Positions 10,781-21,771 of a stretch of 64,000 nucleotides of DNA are shown piece after piece. The first letter of the stretch is position 1. Each line of letters begins with the position of its first letter. The DNA is from Azolla pinnata. Its lineage: Eukaryota > Streptophyta > Polypodiopsida > Salviniales > Salviniaceae. The notes beneath the pieces are model-generated. The model was not told the origin of the DNA. It saw nothing but the letters and a program-made list of their open reading frames with translations, and did not search any database. Position numbers and translations under genes: made by a program. The DNA is taken from NCBI GenBank assembly GCA_037176905.1, contig JBBBWG010025556.1, forward strand, positions 1 to 64,000, given 5' to 3'.

Positions 10781-13700
10781 ATGGCCACAGCGCTCGTCTC
10801 CACTGCCAGTGGCCTTCTCGCCATGCTTCAGGAGCCTCATCCCTCCCTCAAACTCCATGCCCTCACCAACATCAACATCTTCGTCGATTACTTTTGGCCT
10901 GAGATCTCCACCGACATATCCAAATTGTAAGCCTACCGTTGTTGCGCGTTCTTGTTATGTGCCTTCGTCCCGTTTTTTTTTTGCTTCCTTCTTTTCCGTA
11001 CGCATCACGTTTTTCCTAGATCTTCCATTCTGAACTGCTGTTGATCAGATTAGGTTTGTTTTCCATTGTTAGTTTTGGTGTCGAACTATGTATGGAAAAC
11101 AGAAGTTTTCCCGGTGATGTTTTTTGTGGAGATGGTGATCTAACAGGTTTTCTTTTTCTTTCACTGTGAAAAAAAATTTAGCTTTAGGATGTTTTAACCT
11201 ACGGGTTGTTCTCTTTCTCATAGAAGAATTGCATTATGTAAGATGACAACCTGGTGAGTTTCTGGTTTATTTTGGTGCAAATATTTACCAATCTGCATAA
11301 TAAGGATTGTATTTGTGGTAGCGTACATCTAACGTGAGTAAATGCTTAGTTCTGAGAGCTGTTCTAAAACCACATTTTTTGGGCTAATCCAACTGCCAGG
11401 GAGAGTTTGTATGAAGACGAAACATTTCATCAAAGACAATTAGCAGCATTAGTTGCGTCAAAGGTAGAAACACTTATCTCTATAAATATGAACTGGTCAA
11501 TTGTTGATTTTCTTTTGTCACTACATATTGCATTTCTTGATTTCAGGTATTCTATTATCTTGGAGAGCCTAACGATTCTCTTCTGTATGCATTACGAGCT
11601 GAGGAACTATTTGATGTTTCTGAGGATTCGGAATATGCCCATACCCTTCTCGGTATGGATGCTTTTTCACTAGTTTGGCTCTATTTCGTTACAGTGTGAC
11701 TCAACCTAACACTTGCCCTTGATATTCTCTCCCAGCCAAGGCTATAGACGAATATGCTTCATTGCGCACTAAAGCTGCAGAATCTAATGACTCATCAATA
11801 ACTGTAGATTCAAGGCTCGAAGCGATTGTAGAACGCATGCTTGAGAAGTACGTTTGGATGTCTATCCTTTCTTCAGACCCTTACTGTCGAATCTTTTACT
11901 TATCCCATTCATTTGGCTTGTAGATGCATAGTAGATGGGAAATTCCAGCAAGCATTGGGTGTTGCACTGGAGTGTCGAAGATTGGATAAGCTGGAAGAAT
12001 CGATCTCGCGGAGTGATGATGTCATGGGAATGCTGACTTATTGCATGAACATCTCGCAGACGTTTGTGAACAGAAGAGAATACCGCCACGAGGTTGATTC
12101 ATGCCTGTGAAATCTTGAATTACGATCAACCAATGTTTTGTTTCTTCTCATTTTTCTTTCTGCAGGTGCTCAAGCTTTTGGTTCGCATCTACCAAAGTCT
12201 AGAAACACCTGATTACCTAAGTATCAGCCAATGTCTGATGTTTCTTGATGATCCTGGAACTGTAGCATCTATTCTTGAGATACTTTTGAAAGGAGATAAG
12301 GTCGTACTCGACCTTCAGTTGTACTCGACCTTGTGTATACTATTCTAGACCTTGTTATCTGATAATTTCCTTTGCACAGGATGCTGCTTTGTTAGCCTTT
12401 CAAGTGGTATTCGACTTGTATGAAAACGAGAGGCAAGCATTTCTTTTGAGGGTTAGAGATTTGCTTCCTGAACCCAAGGTTTCAACTGCTGCTGATGCTT
12501 CCAAAGGACCCACTGGTACTGAACAAATTGCTGAAAATGGTAGTGCTGTCCTAGAACAAGTCCCAACGTCAATGGATACTTCAGAGGAGGTTCCAAATGA
12601 GATATCCAGAGGGAGTGCTGTTACATTTCACGGGACCTCCTCTAGTGGTGATGAAGATCTGGCGAAGTATGCAGAGCGGCTTGCAAAGTTGAAGAAGGTT
12701 TTATCGGGGGAAACGCCTATTCATTTGACTCTGCAGTTTTTGTATGGCCATAACAGGTGATCTATAAGTAAACTATCCCAAATATCGCAACAGATATTTG
12801 TCTATATGATTTTAAATGGTCATGTTTTTTATGCAGGTCTGATATTTTAATATTAAAGACCATAAAACAATCTATAGAATTAAGGAACAGTGTCTGTCAC
12901 AGTGCTACTATCTATGCAAATGCACTTATGCATGCTGGAACGACAGTAGATACATTTTTAAGGGATAATCTGGTAAGTTCTACTTGATAACTAGAAGTTA
13001 TTTGTCTGAACATTTTTCTAGTTGTGTATTAAAATCTTTTATTATTACAAGCTTTGAGAATATCGTTTTGTAAAAATGCTGATGTTATCAGTTTGAGTTT
13101 ATGACAGGATTGGTTAAGCCGTGCTACTAATTGGGCAAAATTTAGTGCCACTGCTGGTCTAGGAGTCATCCACAGAGGTCATCTGCAACAAGGAAGATCA
13201 CTAATGGCTCCATATTTGCCCCAGAACGGAGCAACAAGCGGGGGTAGTCCATACTCAGAAGGAGGTGCATTGTATGCACTTGGTTTGATACATGCAAATC
13301 ATGGTGAAGGGATTAAGCAGTTTCTGATTGACAGCCTAAGGAATACCAATAATGAAGTAGGTGAATAGTTTCTTTAGTTAATACTGATAATGAAGTATGT
13401 AGGATGTTCTTTTGAATTTAAGAAACTCGTTGTACTTTTTAGATTTTCCTGCTCGTTCTAAGATTGTACAATTTTCAGGTTATTCAAAATGGAGCTTGTC
13501 TAGGTTTGGGTCTTGCTGCTCTTGGGACAGCGGATGAGAACATATATGAAGATGTTAGGAGTGTTCTTTACACTGACAATGCTGTAGCTGGTGAAGCAGC
13601 AGGAATAAGCATGGGTCTACTTATGGTTGGGACTGCAAGTGAAAAAGCTGCCGAGATGCTTGCTTATGCACATGACACACAACATGAAAAGATCATCAGG

Positions 13701-15467
13701 TAGTATTTGGGTGTTTGTGGTGTATTGTATTGTGTATAATCTGTTGAATTTGCGTTTTGTGTTTTTCCTCAGAGGTCTATCATTAGGAATAGCCTTAATA
13801 GTGTATGGTAGAGAAGAGGAGGCAGATACTCTTATTGAACAGATGACAAGGGATCAAGATCCTATTATACGGTATGGAGGGATGTATGCCTTGGCTCTTG
13901 CATACAGGGGCACAGCCAACAACAAAGCCATTCGTCATCTCCTGCATTTTGCTGTTTCAGATGTTAGCAATGATGTCCGAAGAGCTGCTGTCTTAGCTCT
14001 TGGGTTTGTTCTTTATTCTGAACCAGAACAGGTGGGAACTTTCATCACGATATATATCAAGTTTAACCCATTTGTTTGATCATTGCTCAGGAGTCAACGC
14101 CTAGTTTTTTATTTTTATTTTTCTGAACAGACACCAAGAATTGTATCGCTTCTCTCTGAGTCGTACAATCCTCATGTTAGATATGGATCAGCATTAGCTG
14201 TTGGCATTTCATGTGCTGGCACAGCATCCACTGAAGCGATTGCGCTATTGGAGCCCCTTACTTCAGATGTGGTTGATTTTGTCAGACAGGGTGCTCTGAT
14301 TGCCATGGCTATGGTACTTGTCCAGACCACAGAAACACGTGAACCACGAGTTGGAAGCTTCAGGTTGATAGATTTTATTGAAAATTTTACTGCTTTTATT
14401 CTGCTTGTATTGTGGTGGCATTATTGATGAGCATTAATATGCAGGCGCCAATTAGAGAAGATTATTCTGGATAAGCATGAAGATACAATGAGTAAAATGG
14501 GGGCTATTCTGGCCACTGGAATTCTAGATGCAGGTGGACGTAACGTAACCATTGCTCTGCAGTCGAGGACAAAACATGATAGAATTACTGCAGTTGTCGG
14601 CATGGCTGTTTTCAGCCAGTATTGGTATTGGTATCCCTTGATATATTTTGCAAGCCTCTCATTTGCCCCGACAGCTTTCATTGGACTGAACCTCGACCTG
14701 AATATGCCCAAGTTCGACTTCCTTTCTGATGCTAAGCCCTCCATGTTTGGATATCCACCACCAACAGCCCCTCCTGTTGCAGCTACAACAATCAAGTTGC
14801 CAGTTGCAGTTCTATCCACATCAGCACGTGCGAAGGCCAGATCTAAAAAGGAGGCTGAATTGAAACAAGAGAAGGCAATTGCTGAAGACAGTTCTCAGAC
14901 ACCACCACCTCAGGCAAACGGAGCTTTAAAAAGCTCAAAGTCAGCAACAAAAGATGAAGGCAAAGTGGATGCGATGCAGGTCAATTTTCTACCATCATGC
15001 ATTCTAATTTCTTGGCATCAGGATGTTATTTCATCATTCTCCCTGTTTTTTTGTTTGAATCTATCTATCTATCTACCAATAGCAATTATTTCAGAATATA
15101 TTTATATATATGTGTGGTGATATGGTTTTAACTTAAACGTGCACAGGTTGATTCTTCATCTGACAAGAAATCTGATGCGGAACAACCGTTGGGGGAGACA
15201 TTGCATAATCCAGCACGTGTTGTACCCCCTCAAGAGAAATACATCAGATTCCCTGAAGGATCCAGATATGTGCCGCTGAAGGGCACCCCTTCAGGTTTTG
15301 TCATGTTAAAGGATTTACAGCCATTAGATCCAGAAATCTTGGTGTCGAGTGATACGCCAGCTTCTGCTGCTCCAGCCAATACCTCAAACACACAGGCTGC
15401 CCAATCAAACATAGCAGCAGAGGATGCAGAACCTCAACCACCACAGCCTTTTGAGTATGTGTCTTGA
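10781..15467 (+). CDS. RPN2: 26S proteasome regulatory particle subunit RPN2 (PSMD1)
   Basis: Fourteen exons: 10781-10926, 11400-11463, 11547-11652, 11736-11847, 11924-12092, 12166-12300, 12380-12756, 12837-12972, 13108-13356, 13479-13699, 13773-14031, 14131-14363, 14445-14979 and 15147-15467. They total 3063 nt, or 1020 residues, close to the roughly 1000 of plant RPN2, and all junctions keep frame. The N-terminal helical rod contains [11 protein letters not shown] and [11 protein letters not shown]. The proteasome/cyclosome repeat toroid includes [57 protein letters not shown] and [15 protein letters not shown]. The C-terminal part has [13 protein letters not shown], a Lys/Glu-rich coiled segment and the conserved end FEYVS. 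RPN2 is the scaffold of the proteasome lid-base region and binds RPN1/RPN13-type partners; it acts in cytosol and nucleus. Confidence 0.97.
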
Positions 15468-16723
15468 AGGAGGAGAAAGGAGCAAAGTTGGCCCTTCGCT
15501 TGAGATGATGCGTGGTTAATGTGCACAATCTAGGTGCAGTTTATAGCATGCCATATTGACTCCTTTGGAATATGCCTTTAAAGCTTTGAAGGCCACCGAG
15601 TCCAAAAGGCTAAACTTGTCGTAGTCTAAAGAACAATGAGCATACTATACCCCAGAGAACTCTCTCCACTCGTTTCCCATGGGACATCATAGCCCCAAAA
15701 CTTCGTGCACCTTTGCGGGTAGTAAAATGTGTTATTTTTTCAACATGTCTCGGTTATTGAATTCAACTGTAAAACATTCTGATTGCATAACAAGCTAGAT
15801 GTGGGATATGTTTTGACTTCAACTGAATGCGGATCATTTAGAAAATAGAACGGATTTGTTTTACTAGTCTAACTAATGCTTGCTATTATTTGATACTAAA
15901 ATAGTATGTATGTGTGGAGAGTAGATATGGTGTATTTAAAAGGGATGGTGTCTTTTGTCTCTGATTTGCATCAATTGTGTTTTGATAGTATTTCCTCATT
16001 CCTTGTTCATATCACCATATTAGTGTGTTTTTCTCATCCTCACCAGATCAAAACAAAACATGAAAGAGGCTGAATGCAATGCTCCCATCTTGGGGATGAT
16101 AGAATGTTTCGATAATCTCTTCAATGTTTTTGCAATCGTCACCTCTAGGCTCTAGCTATGATCTCAACAGTGCAATATGGAATGCCCTACAATACCCGTA
16201 AAATTAATCGGTGTGCCACTTGCTCAAGCAAGATTGCAAGAATAGAACTCTTATATGTACAAATGTATGATTCATATAATTGTCATGGTTATCCACACCA
16301 AATTTGGTCCCACAATTGTAACCAAAACGTACGATTCATCAATTCTGAACGCAGCGTTTTGTGCAAGCACCTTAATTACCAACAATTCCCTGATCAGTTA
16401 CCATTCGTTGAACCCTAGGAAGGAGAGACCGAAACACACAAAGCGCAAGCGGTTATCGATGTGAGCAAGGAAGGTTCATATGAGCAATAAGCTCCTTCAT
16501 TGCCCACTACTCATCTCGTAGGGGGGAGAGTAATCAACAATGCATTGTTAAGTAATTGATGTCATCATATGACTAATTAGCTCCTTAATTACCCACTAAT
16601 CATCTCCTTGGGAGGGAGATTAATCACCATTTGCATTGTTTAATATTCTGTCTCTATAATGGCTCTATGCAGAGGCATTTGAGAAGATGAAGAAGAAGAA
16701 GCAGGGGTCTTCTGCAGATATCC
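15468..16723. other. Intergenic region between RPN2 and the PLS PPR gene
   Basis: 3' flank of RPN2 and promoter of the following PPR gene. No supported gene. An imperfect direct repeat lies at about 16479-16645. A short upstream frame starting at 16687 overlaps the PPR start in another frame and could act as a uORF, but nothing else supports it as a gene. Confidence 0.55.
16479..16645. repeat. Imperfect direct repeat, 89-bp period, in the PPR promoter
   Basis: Two diverged copies begin at 16479 and 16568. Both contain AGCTCCTT, TACCCACTA or CCCACTA, a GGGAG block, AATCA and TGCATTGTT. They lie about 80-245 bases upstream of the PPR start codon and may be a duplicated promoter segment. Confidence 0.6.
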
Positions 16724-19666
16724 ATGGCTATGGACATAGACCTATCTGCAGGTCTCTTTCCCTTCGTTGTCGTCGTCGGAGGAGGAAGCAGCGGCTCCAG
16801 CACCATGCCCCTGCTTGCTCCTGCTCCACCCCAACAAACTCAAGCTCCGCCTTCACCATCTCCGCATGCTCCTCTTCAGTGTCACCAGTCTATTTACTCC
16901 AAGCAGCAGCACAGTAGTACCAGCAATGGCGGCGGCAGCAGCAGCAGCAGCAGCTGTAGTTATGCCTCGGATAGGCTTGCTTGCAAGCTGCAGAGGCATG
17001 ACCAGCCACTCGCATCACCCCAAGTTTGGCCCATCGAGCAGAAGAATCAATCTCCGCTCGGCGTTGCTCAAAGCCACTCCCAGGCCCTTGCATCTAGTTT
17101 ACGCAGCGTTACCACTCTTGCGCAGGGACAACGAATCCACAAACGTATGATGGGTTCCGTTGCAGAGATGGACCCTTACCTTGCAAACCTGCTCATCTCC
17201 ATGTACTCCCGGTTCGGTGACCTTGACGGTGCACGCTCTGTGTTCGACAAACTCAGGTATCCTGGTGTAGTCTCGTGGAATTGCATCATCACAGCTTACA
17301 GCAAGAACAAGCTTCCTGAAAAGGCTCTTCAGTTGTTCCGGAAGATGCTTCAGAAAGGGAATAAGCCCAACCGGATCACATTCCTTGTTATCCTCGGAGC
17401 ATGTTCATCTCCAGAAAATCTAGCCGAGGGCAAATGGATTCATGCATATGTGGTAAAAGAAGGGTTTAAGCGAGACATAAGTGTATGCAATGCTCTCATC
17501 ACCATGTACAGTAAGTGCGGGGACCTGAAGGAGGCGATGTCTGTATTCCACAATATGCAAAGCCGCAATCTTATCTCGTGGAATGCCGCAATTGCTGCAT
17601 ATTGCAAGCATGGAGAAGAGAAGAAGGCCCTTGAGCTCTTTTTCAGAATGCAGCAACTACACATACAACCAGATCGGTCTACGTTTCTAAGCTTACTTGG
17701 TGTGTTTACTTCTCCGGAATCTCTAGCACAGGGAAAGGAAATCCACAATTGGATATTGGACCATGGATTCCATACAGAGGTGTCTGTTTGCAATGCTCTT
17801 ATAAATATGTACAATAAATGTGGGGCTCCAAATGAAGCATTTCTTGTATTCAAACAGATGTTGGAAAGGGACATTATATCTTGGACTAGCATGATTGATG
17901 CTTATTCACATCATGGACATAGTTTGGAAGCACTCAAGGTATTTGAAGAAATGCAACAGAAGGGTATCAAACCTAACAAAGTCACATTTCTCAGTGTGAT
18001 ACGTGCATGTGCAGGTTTGGCTGATCTTGAACACGGAAAGGTGGTGCACTCCATTCTGAAAGATGATGGGTTTCCAATTGATTCGCAGCTAGGGAATTCG
18101 CTTATATGCATGTATGGTAAATGTAATGCAGTGGAGGAGGGCCGAGCAGTATTTGATATGATGCAATCGCGTGATGCAGTCTCGTGGGCTACTATACTGC
18201 ATGCATATGCTTCGAACGGGTTTGCAGAGGAGGCTCTTCAGCTCTTTGAAAAACTGCTAGCGAGTGAAGTGGAACCTGACATTTCTCACTACATCAGTGC
18301 ACTTGATGCTTGTGGCAATATATGCCACTTAGAGAAGGGTAAGTTGCTGCATCTGGATGTTTCCAACAGAGGATTCCTGTCAGATGCTAGAATAGGAAAT
18401 GCTTTGATTTCGATGTACAGCAAATGTGGAGCGTTAAGTGATGCATGCACAGTCTTTGACAGTATGCAGGAGCATGATGTGGTTTCTTGGAATGCTATTA
18501 TCTCTGCTCATGGAGAGGAGGGAAAAAGCGAAGAAGCTTTTAATTACTATCTGGCAATGCAAGATCATGGCTTTGCTGCTAATAGAATCACATTTCTTGC
18601 ACTTCTCAGAGTGTGTACGAGCTCAGCTTCTTTGCTCAGAGGTAGGATAATTCACGCAAGAATTGTTGAATCTGGTTTGGATTCAGATATCTTCATAGGC
18701 AGTGCACTTATCAATATGTATGGAAACTGTGGTGTTAAAGAGGATGCCCATGATGTGTTTGACCAGATGGAAAGCCCAGATCTATCATCATGGAATGCCT
18801 TGCTTGTTGCTTGTTGCCACTCTGGTGATGGGGAGGGAGCAGTTGACCTCTTTGAGCGTATGAAGGAACATGCTAAACCAGATAAGCTTACCTTTTTGTG
18901 CATACTCAGAGCTTGTATCATCCTGGAGGCACTTGACATCGGGAAGGAAGTCCATGCATTCATAAAGCATTGTGGCCTAGAATCTGATGCCACAGTAGTT
19001 GCTGCACTTATCGACATGTATGGTAAATGTAAAGCTCTGGAAGAAGCAAGTCAACTGTTTGAGGCAGTGTCTGATCCTGACCTGCCAACCTATATGGCTA
19101 TGCTTGATGCGTATTCACGATCTGGACTATATGAAGAGGCCATGCAGGTCTTTGATGTAATGCGAAGAGCCTATCATCGGCCAAGCAGAAGCATGCTTGT
19201 TAGGATTGTGGGCTCATTTAATACACTTGCAGCCATCAAGGAGGGAAAGGCAATTCATTCATACATAATCGAAAGTGGGTTTGAAGGGCATCTACTGGTG
19301 GGGAATGCTCTTCTGGCCATGTATGCAAACTTCATGGAACCTGATTCTGCACAGCATGTATTTAACAGAATGTGTGAACATGATGTCATATCATGGACAA
19401 CGATGATGAATATACACCGCATACTAGATCAAAATTACCGTGTGCTCGAGGTTTATGAACAAATGTGCAAGGAACTAGTTTCACCTGACAAGATCACGTT
19501 TCTTACTTTACTGCATGCATGTACGAATCTGAAATCTTTGACAGAGGGTAAAAGTATTCACAGCAGTATAATCGATGCCGGATATGGTTGTGACGTTGAT
19601 CTGAGAAATGCCCTGGAAAATATGTATTTTGCATGCGATGCTTCTAAGGAGGTTTGCACTTTATGA
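16724..19666 (+). CDS. PLS-type PPR protein lacking E and DYW domains, single exon
   Basis: A single exon of 980 residues. The N-terminal 100 or so residues are low-complexity (Ser, Pro, Gln, Gly) and may be an organelle transit region; a later Met at residue 28 is an alternative start. From about residue 120 the protein is an uninterrupted chain of long P, L and S motifs. It has repeated hallmark phrases such as NALITMYSKCG, VVSWNAIISA, FVKVFEEMQQKGI-like P motifs and GKEIHAFI-type L2 motifs. Proteins of this class usually end with E, E+ and DYW domains that carry out C-to-U editing. Here the chain stops within an S-like motif (NALENMYFACDASKEVCTL), with no E or DYW sequence before the stop or in the bases after it. 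It may be a genuine tail-less editing or RNA-binding factor, or a truncated gene. Confidence 0.9.
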   Translation: MAMDIDLSAGLFPFVVVVGGGSSGSSTMPLLAPAPPQQTQAPPSPSPHAPLQCHQSIYSKQQHSSTSNGGGSSSSSSCSYASDRLACKLQRHDQPLASPQVWPIEQKNQSPLGVAQSHSQALASSLRSVTTLAQGQRIHKRMMGSVAEMDPYLANLLISMYSRFGDLDGARSVFDKLRYPGVVSWNCIITAYSKNKLPEKALQLFRKMLQKGNKPNRITFLVILGACSSPENLAEGKWIHAYVVKEGFKRDISVCNALITMYSKCGDLKEAMSVFHNMQSRNLISWNAAIAAYCKHGEEKKALELFFRMQQLHIQPDRSTFLSLLGVFTSPESLAQGKEIHNWILDHGFHTEVSVCNALINMYNKCGAPNEAFLVFKQMLERDIISWTSMIDAYSHHGHSLEALKVFEEMQQKGIKPNKVTFLSVIRACAGLADLEHGKVVHSILKDDGFPIDSQLGNSLICMYGKCNAVEEGRAVFDMMQSRDAVSWATILHAYASNGFAEEALQLFEKLLASEVEPDISHYISALDACGNICHLEKGKLLHLDVSNRGFLSDARIGNALISMYSKCGALSDACTVFDSMQEHDVVSWNAIISAHGEEGKSEEAFNYYLAMQDHGFAANRITFLALLRVCTSSASLLRGRIIHARIVESGLDSDIFIGSALINMYGNCGVKEDAHDVFDQMESPDLSSWNALLVACCHSGDGEGAVDLFERMKEHAKPDKLTFLCILRACIILEALDIGKEVHAFIKHCGLESDATVVAALIDMYGKCKALEEASQLFEAVSDPDLPTYMAMLDAYSRSGLYEEAMQVFDVMRRAYHRPSRSMLVRIVGSFNTLAAIKEGKAIHSYIIESGFEGHLLVGNALLAMYANFMEPDSAQHVFNRMCEHDVISWTTMMNIHRILDQNYRVLEVYEQMCKELVSPDKITFLTLLHACTNLKSLTEGKSIHSSIIDAGYGCDVDLRNALENMYFACDASKEVCTL

Positions 19667-21771
19667 ACATCAAGAATTGTGATGTGTCTAATGTGTCGTA
19701 TGATTGTATATCTCATCAGCCCTGCAAAAGCTGTAAAATTATACACAGAGCAGAGGCTACAGCTTCATGATTATATACCTGGGCCCTGCTAGACATGTAA
19801 ATTATGTACAGCAAATATTATTCACCATGAACCTACCTTCAGCGGATAATACTGGGGAGAAGTATAGGTGAAACAGGGGTTAGCAGTGAATCATTACCAA
19901 CAAACCAATATCTACATGATTGCTACTACACACGCAATTGTCTGAGTCTGTGGGCCAAGTTGCATCATCCACACATTGAACTGCTCACATCTGTTGCCAA
20001 AAAAAAGTTGTTCATCATGTATGTATTGTTGTACCTAAATGTACTGAATGCATAAAATGGAGAAAAAAAAAAGGCAAATGGTGAAGCTGGATCAATCATG
20101 ATATATATTCATTATCAACGGTTCTTAAATGTGGTCGTTATACTACATTTTCCATTTCTTCCTTTGTGGTTCCATCCACTTAACAGCCTATCGTCCTACT
20201 CGAGGGCTAGGCAAAAAGCTTTCAACCTTGGGAGCATAAGGTATATCTGGGACCTTGGAAGTATATATTTATTCACAAAAAGAAGTAACGATCTGCTTTT
20301 ACTAATCGCTGGTTGCTGGTTGGTTGTCATTTTGATGGCAAGTTTTAAAATTTTTGATCATTCGGTGACAAATTGTCATGGGACATGATCGTAATGCTAA
20401 AAAAGATGTTAAACCTCTTGGAAATCTACCTCTACTTGATACTTTAAACAAGGGTGCCAAGCAAATCTAGCAAACGTGTGCAGAGCTGATACGGTATAAC
20501 TGCTAAAACCAACTTAAACCTTTACTGCAAAAAACATTGCATGGCCTTAATTTTTTAAGATAAGGCAGAAGCAGCAAACCATTTTTATAATGAAGTGGGA
20601 TCTCCTTCTATCTTCCTTCTTGATTGTAGAACCACACGTTTGCCCATTTGAGTTTTCAAAGCTTTCACATGATTAGTCCAATCTTGAGTTTACCGACATG
20701 TAGAAAGAAAAAAGAGCTCATGTTTGCCGCAAAATCATGGTCGTGGTCTGTGGATTCAAGACTTGAGCAGTTTTTGGCATTTATCATAGAAAAGGGGATC
20801 TTCAGCATTCGTAATTTCAACTGAAAACGGCACATGTTGACCGCAAAGGAGTTGTGCCTTTGTCATGCTGGCATTGACATCTTTCCAAAGCATTGAGTGG
20901 AAACCAACAAAAGCTGTGCAGATTTTGGAGGCAAATAATGGCTGGTAGCCAGCCGTGTACACGCATTGGTGAATCAGATCTTTCTTTCATTGGAGTCCTG
21001 TGATTTCTAGTCTTAAAAGAAAACGGCATTGCTTCTAGTGCAAAGCAAAACCCCTTTCGGTGCCAGAGATTCATTTTGCCATAAGCAAAATGCTTTTGCA
21101 CCTACCACACAAACACCTTTTGGGCAGTGGAATTTATTCTGCCAAAGTTCCAACAGAAAACGCTGTAGCAAAGCATCGTTTTAATGGTCTCTTTTCACTT
21201 TGTTCTCCATTTTAGATTGCTATTTTAGATGCAAACACGCTGCCATTTTAGATGCAAACACAGCTTTGTTCTCCAAATCATATTCAGGTTCCAACTATCA
21301 TTGGCACAGGGTGACTCCAAAAGAGAACCACTAAATACAGCTCTTACTCTGCTGTGTTCTCAATTTCCCATGCTAGCATTTTTCAAATCAGTGAAGCAAC
21401 TGCTGTGTACTCTCTTCATACATATCATACGCATTGATCGACAGAAAAACAGAGTGTATCTACAGCAAAACAAAAACAATTCAGCAGCCATTAGATTCAC
21501 ACTTTCACTACCCTCGAGAAAAAGTTGATCGGCAACAAAGTTAAATTTTTGCTCGGGGAAACAGGGAATGAGAATTATCAACTAAGCCTGAATATGGTAC
21601 AGAGGTTGGTTTTGGTTCTTCGTTCAGATATTTGACTCCATTTGGACATTAAAGCCACTCAAGAGTCCAGAGGTCTTATAAAGAGAGAGGGGCATAAATA
21701 CAGGCCAATGTTTTGATACTATCTATAAATCTATCTACTTTTACATGGCGGTATAGATTGGGATTTTACTA
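19667..21771. other. Intergenic stretch between convergent PPR and ROPGAP genes
   Basis: AT-rich sequence without a supported gene. The small frames at 20098-20388, 20756-21101 and 21229-21528 have no family motif. A faint degenerate repeat (GAAAACGGCA/GCAAAG) recurs near 20821, 21018 and 21151, and ATTTTAGATGCAAACAC occurs twice near 21225-21262. Confidence 0.55.

Noticed and set aside
10217-10824. Several frames of 64-144 codons in the ACAT array, both strands
   Set aside because: Simple-repeat translation only; RPN2 begins just after it.
19667-19900. A missing E/DYW extension after the PLS PPR stop
   Set aside because: I read the bases after the stop in the three plus frames and saw no E, E+ or DYW signature, so I do not propose a frameshifted tail.
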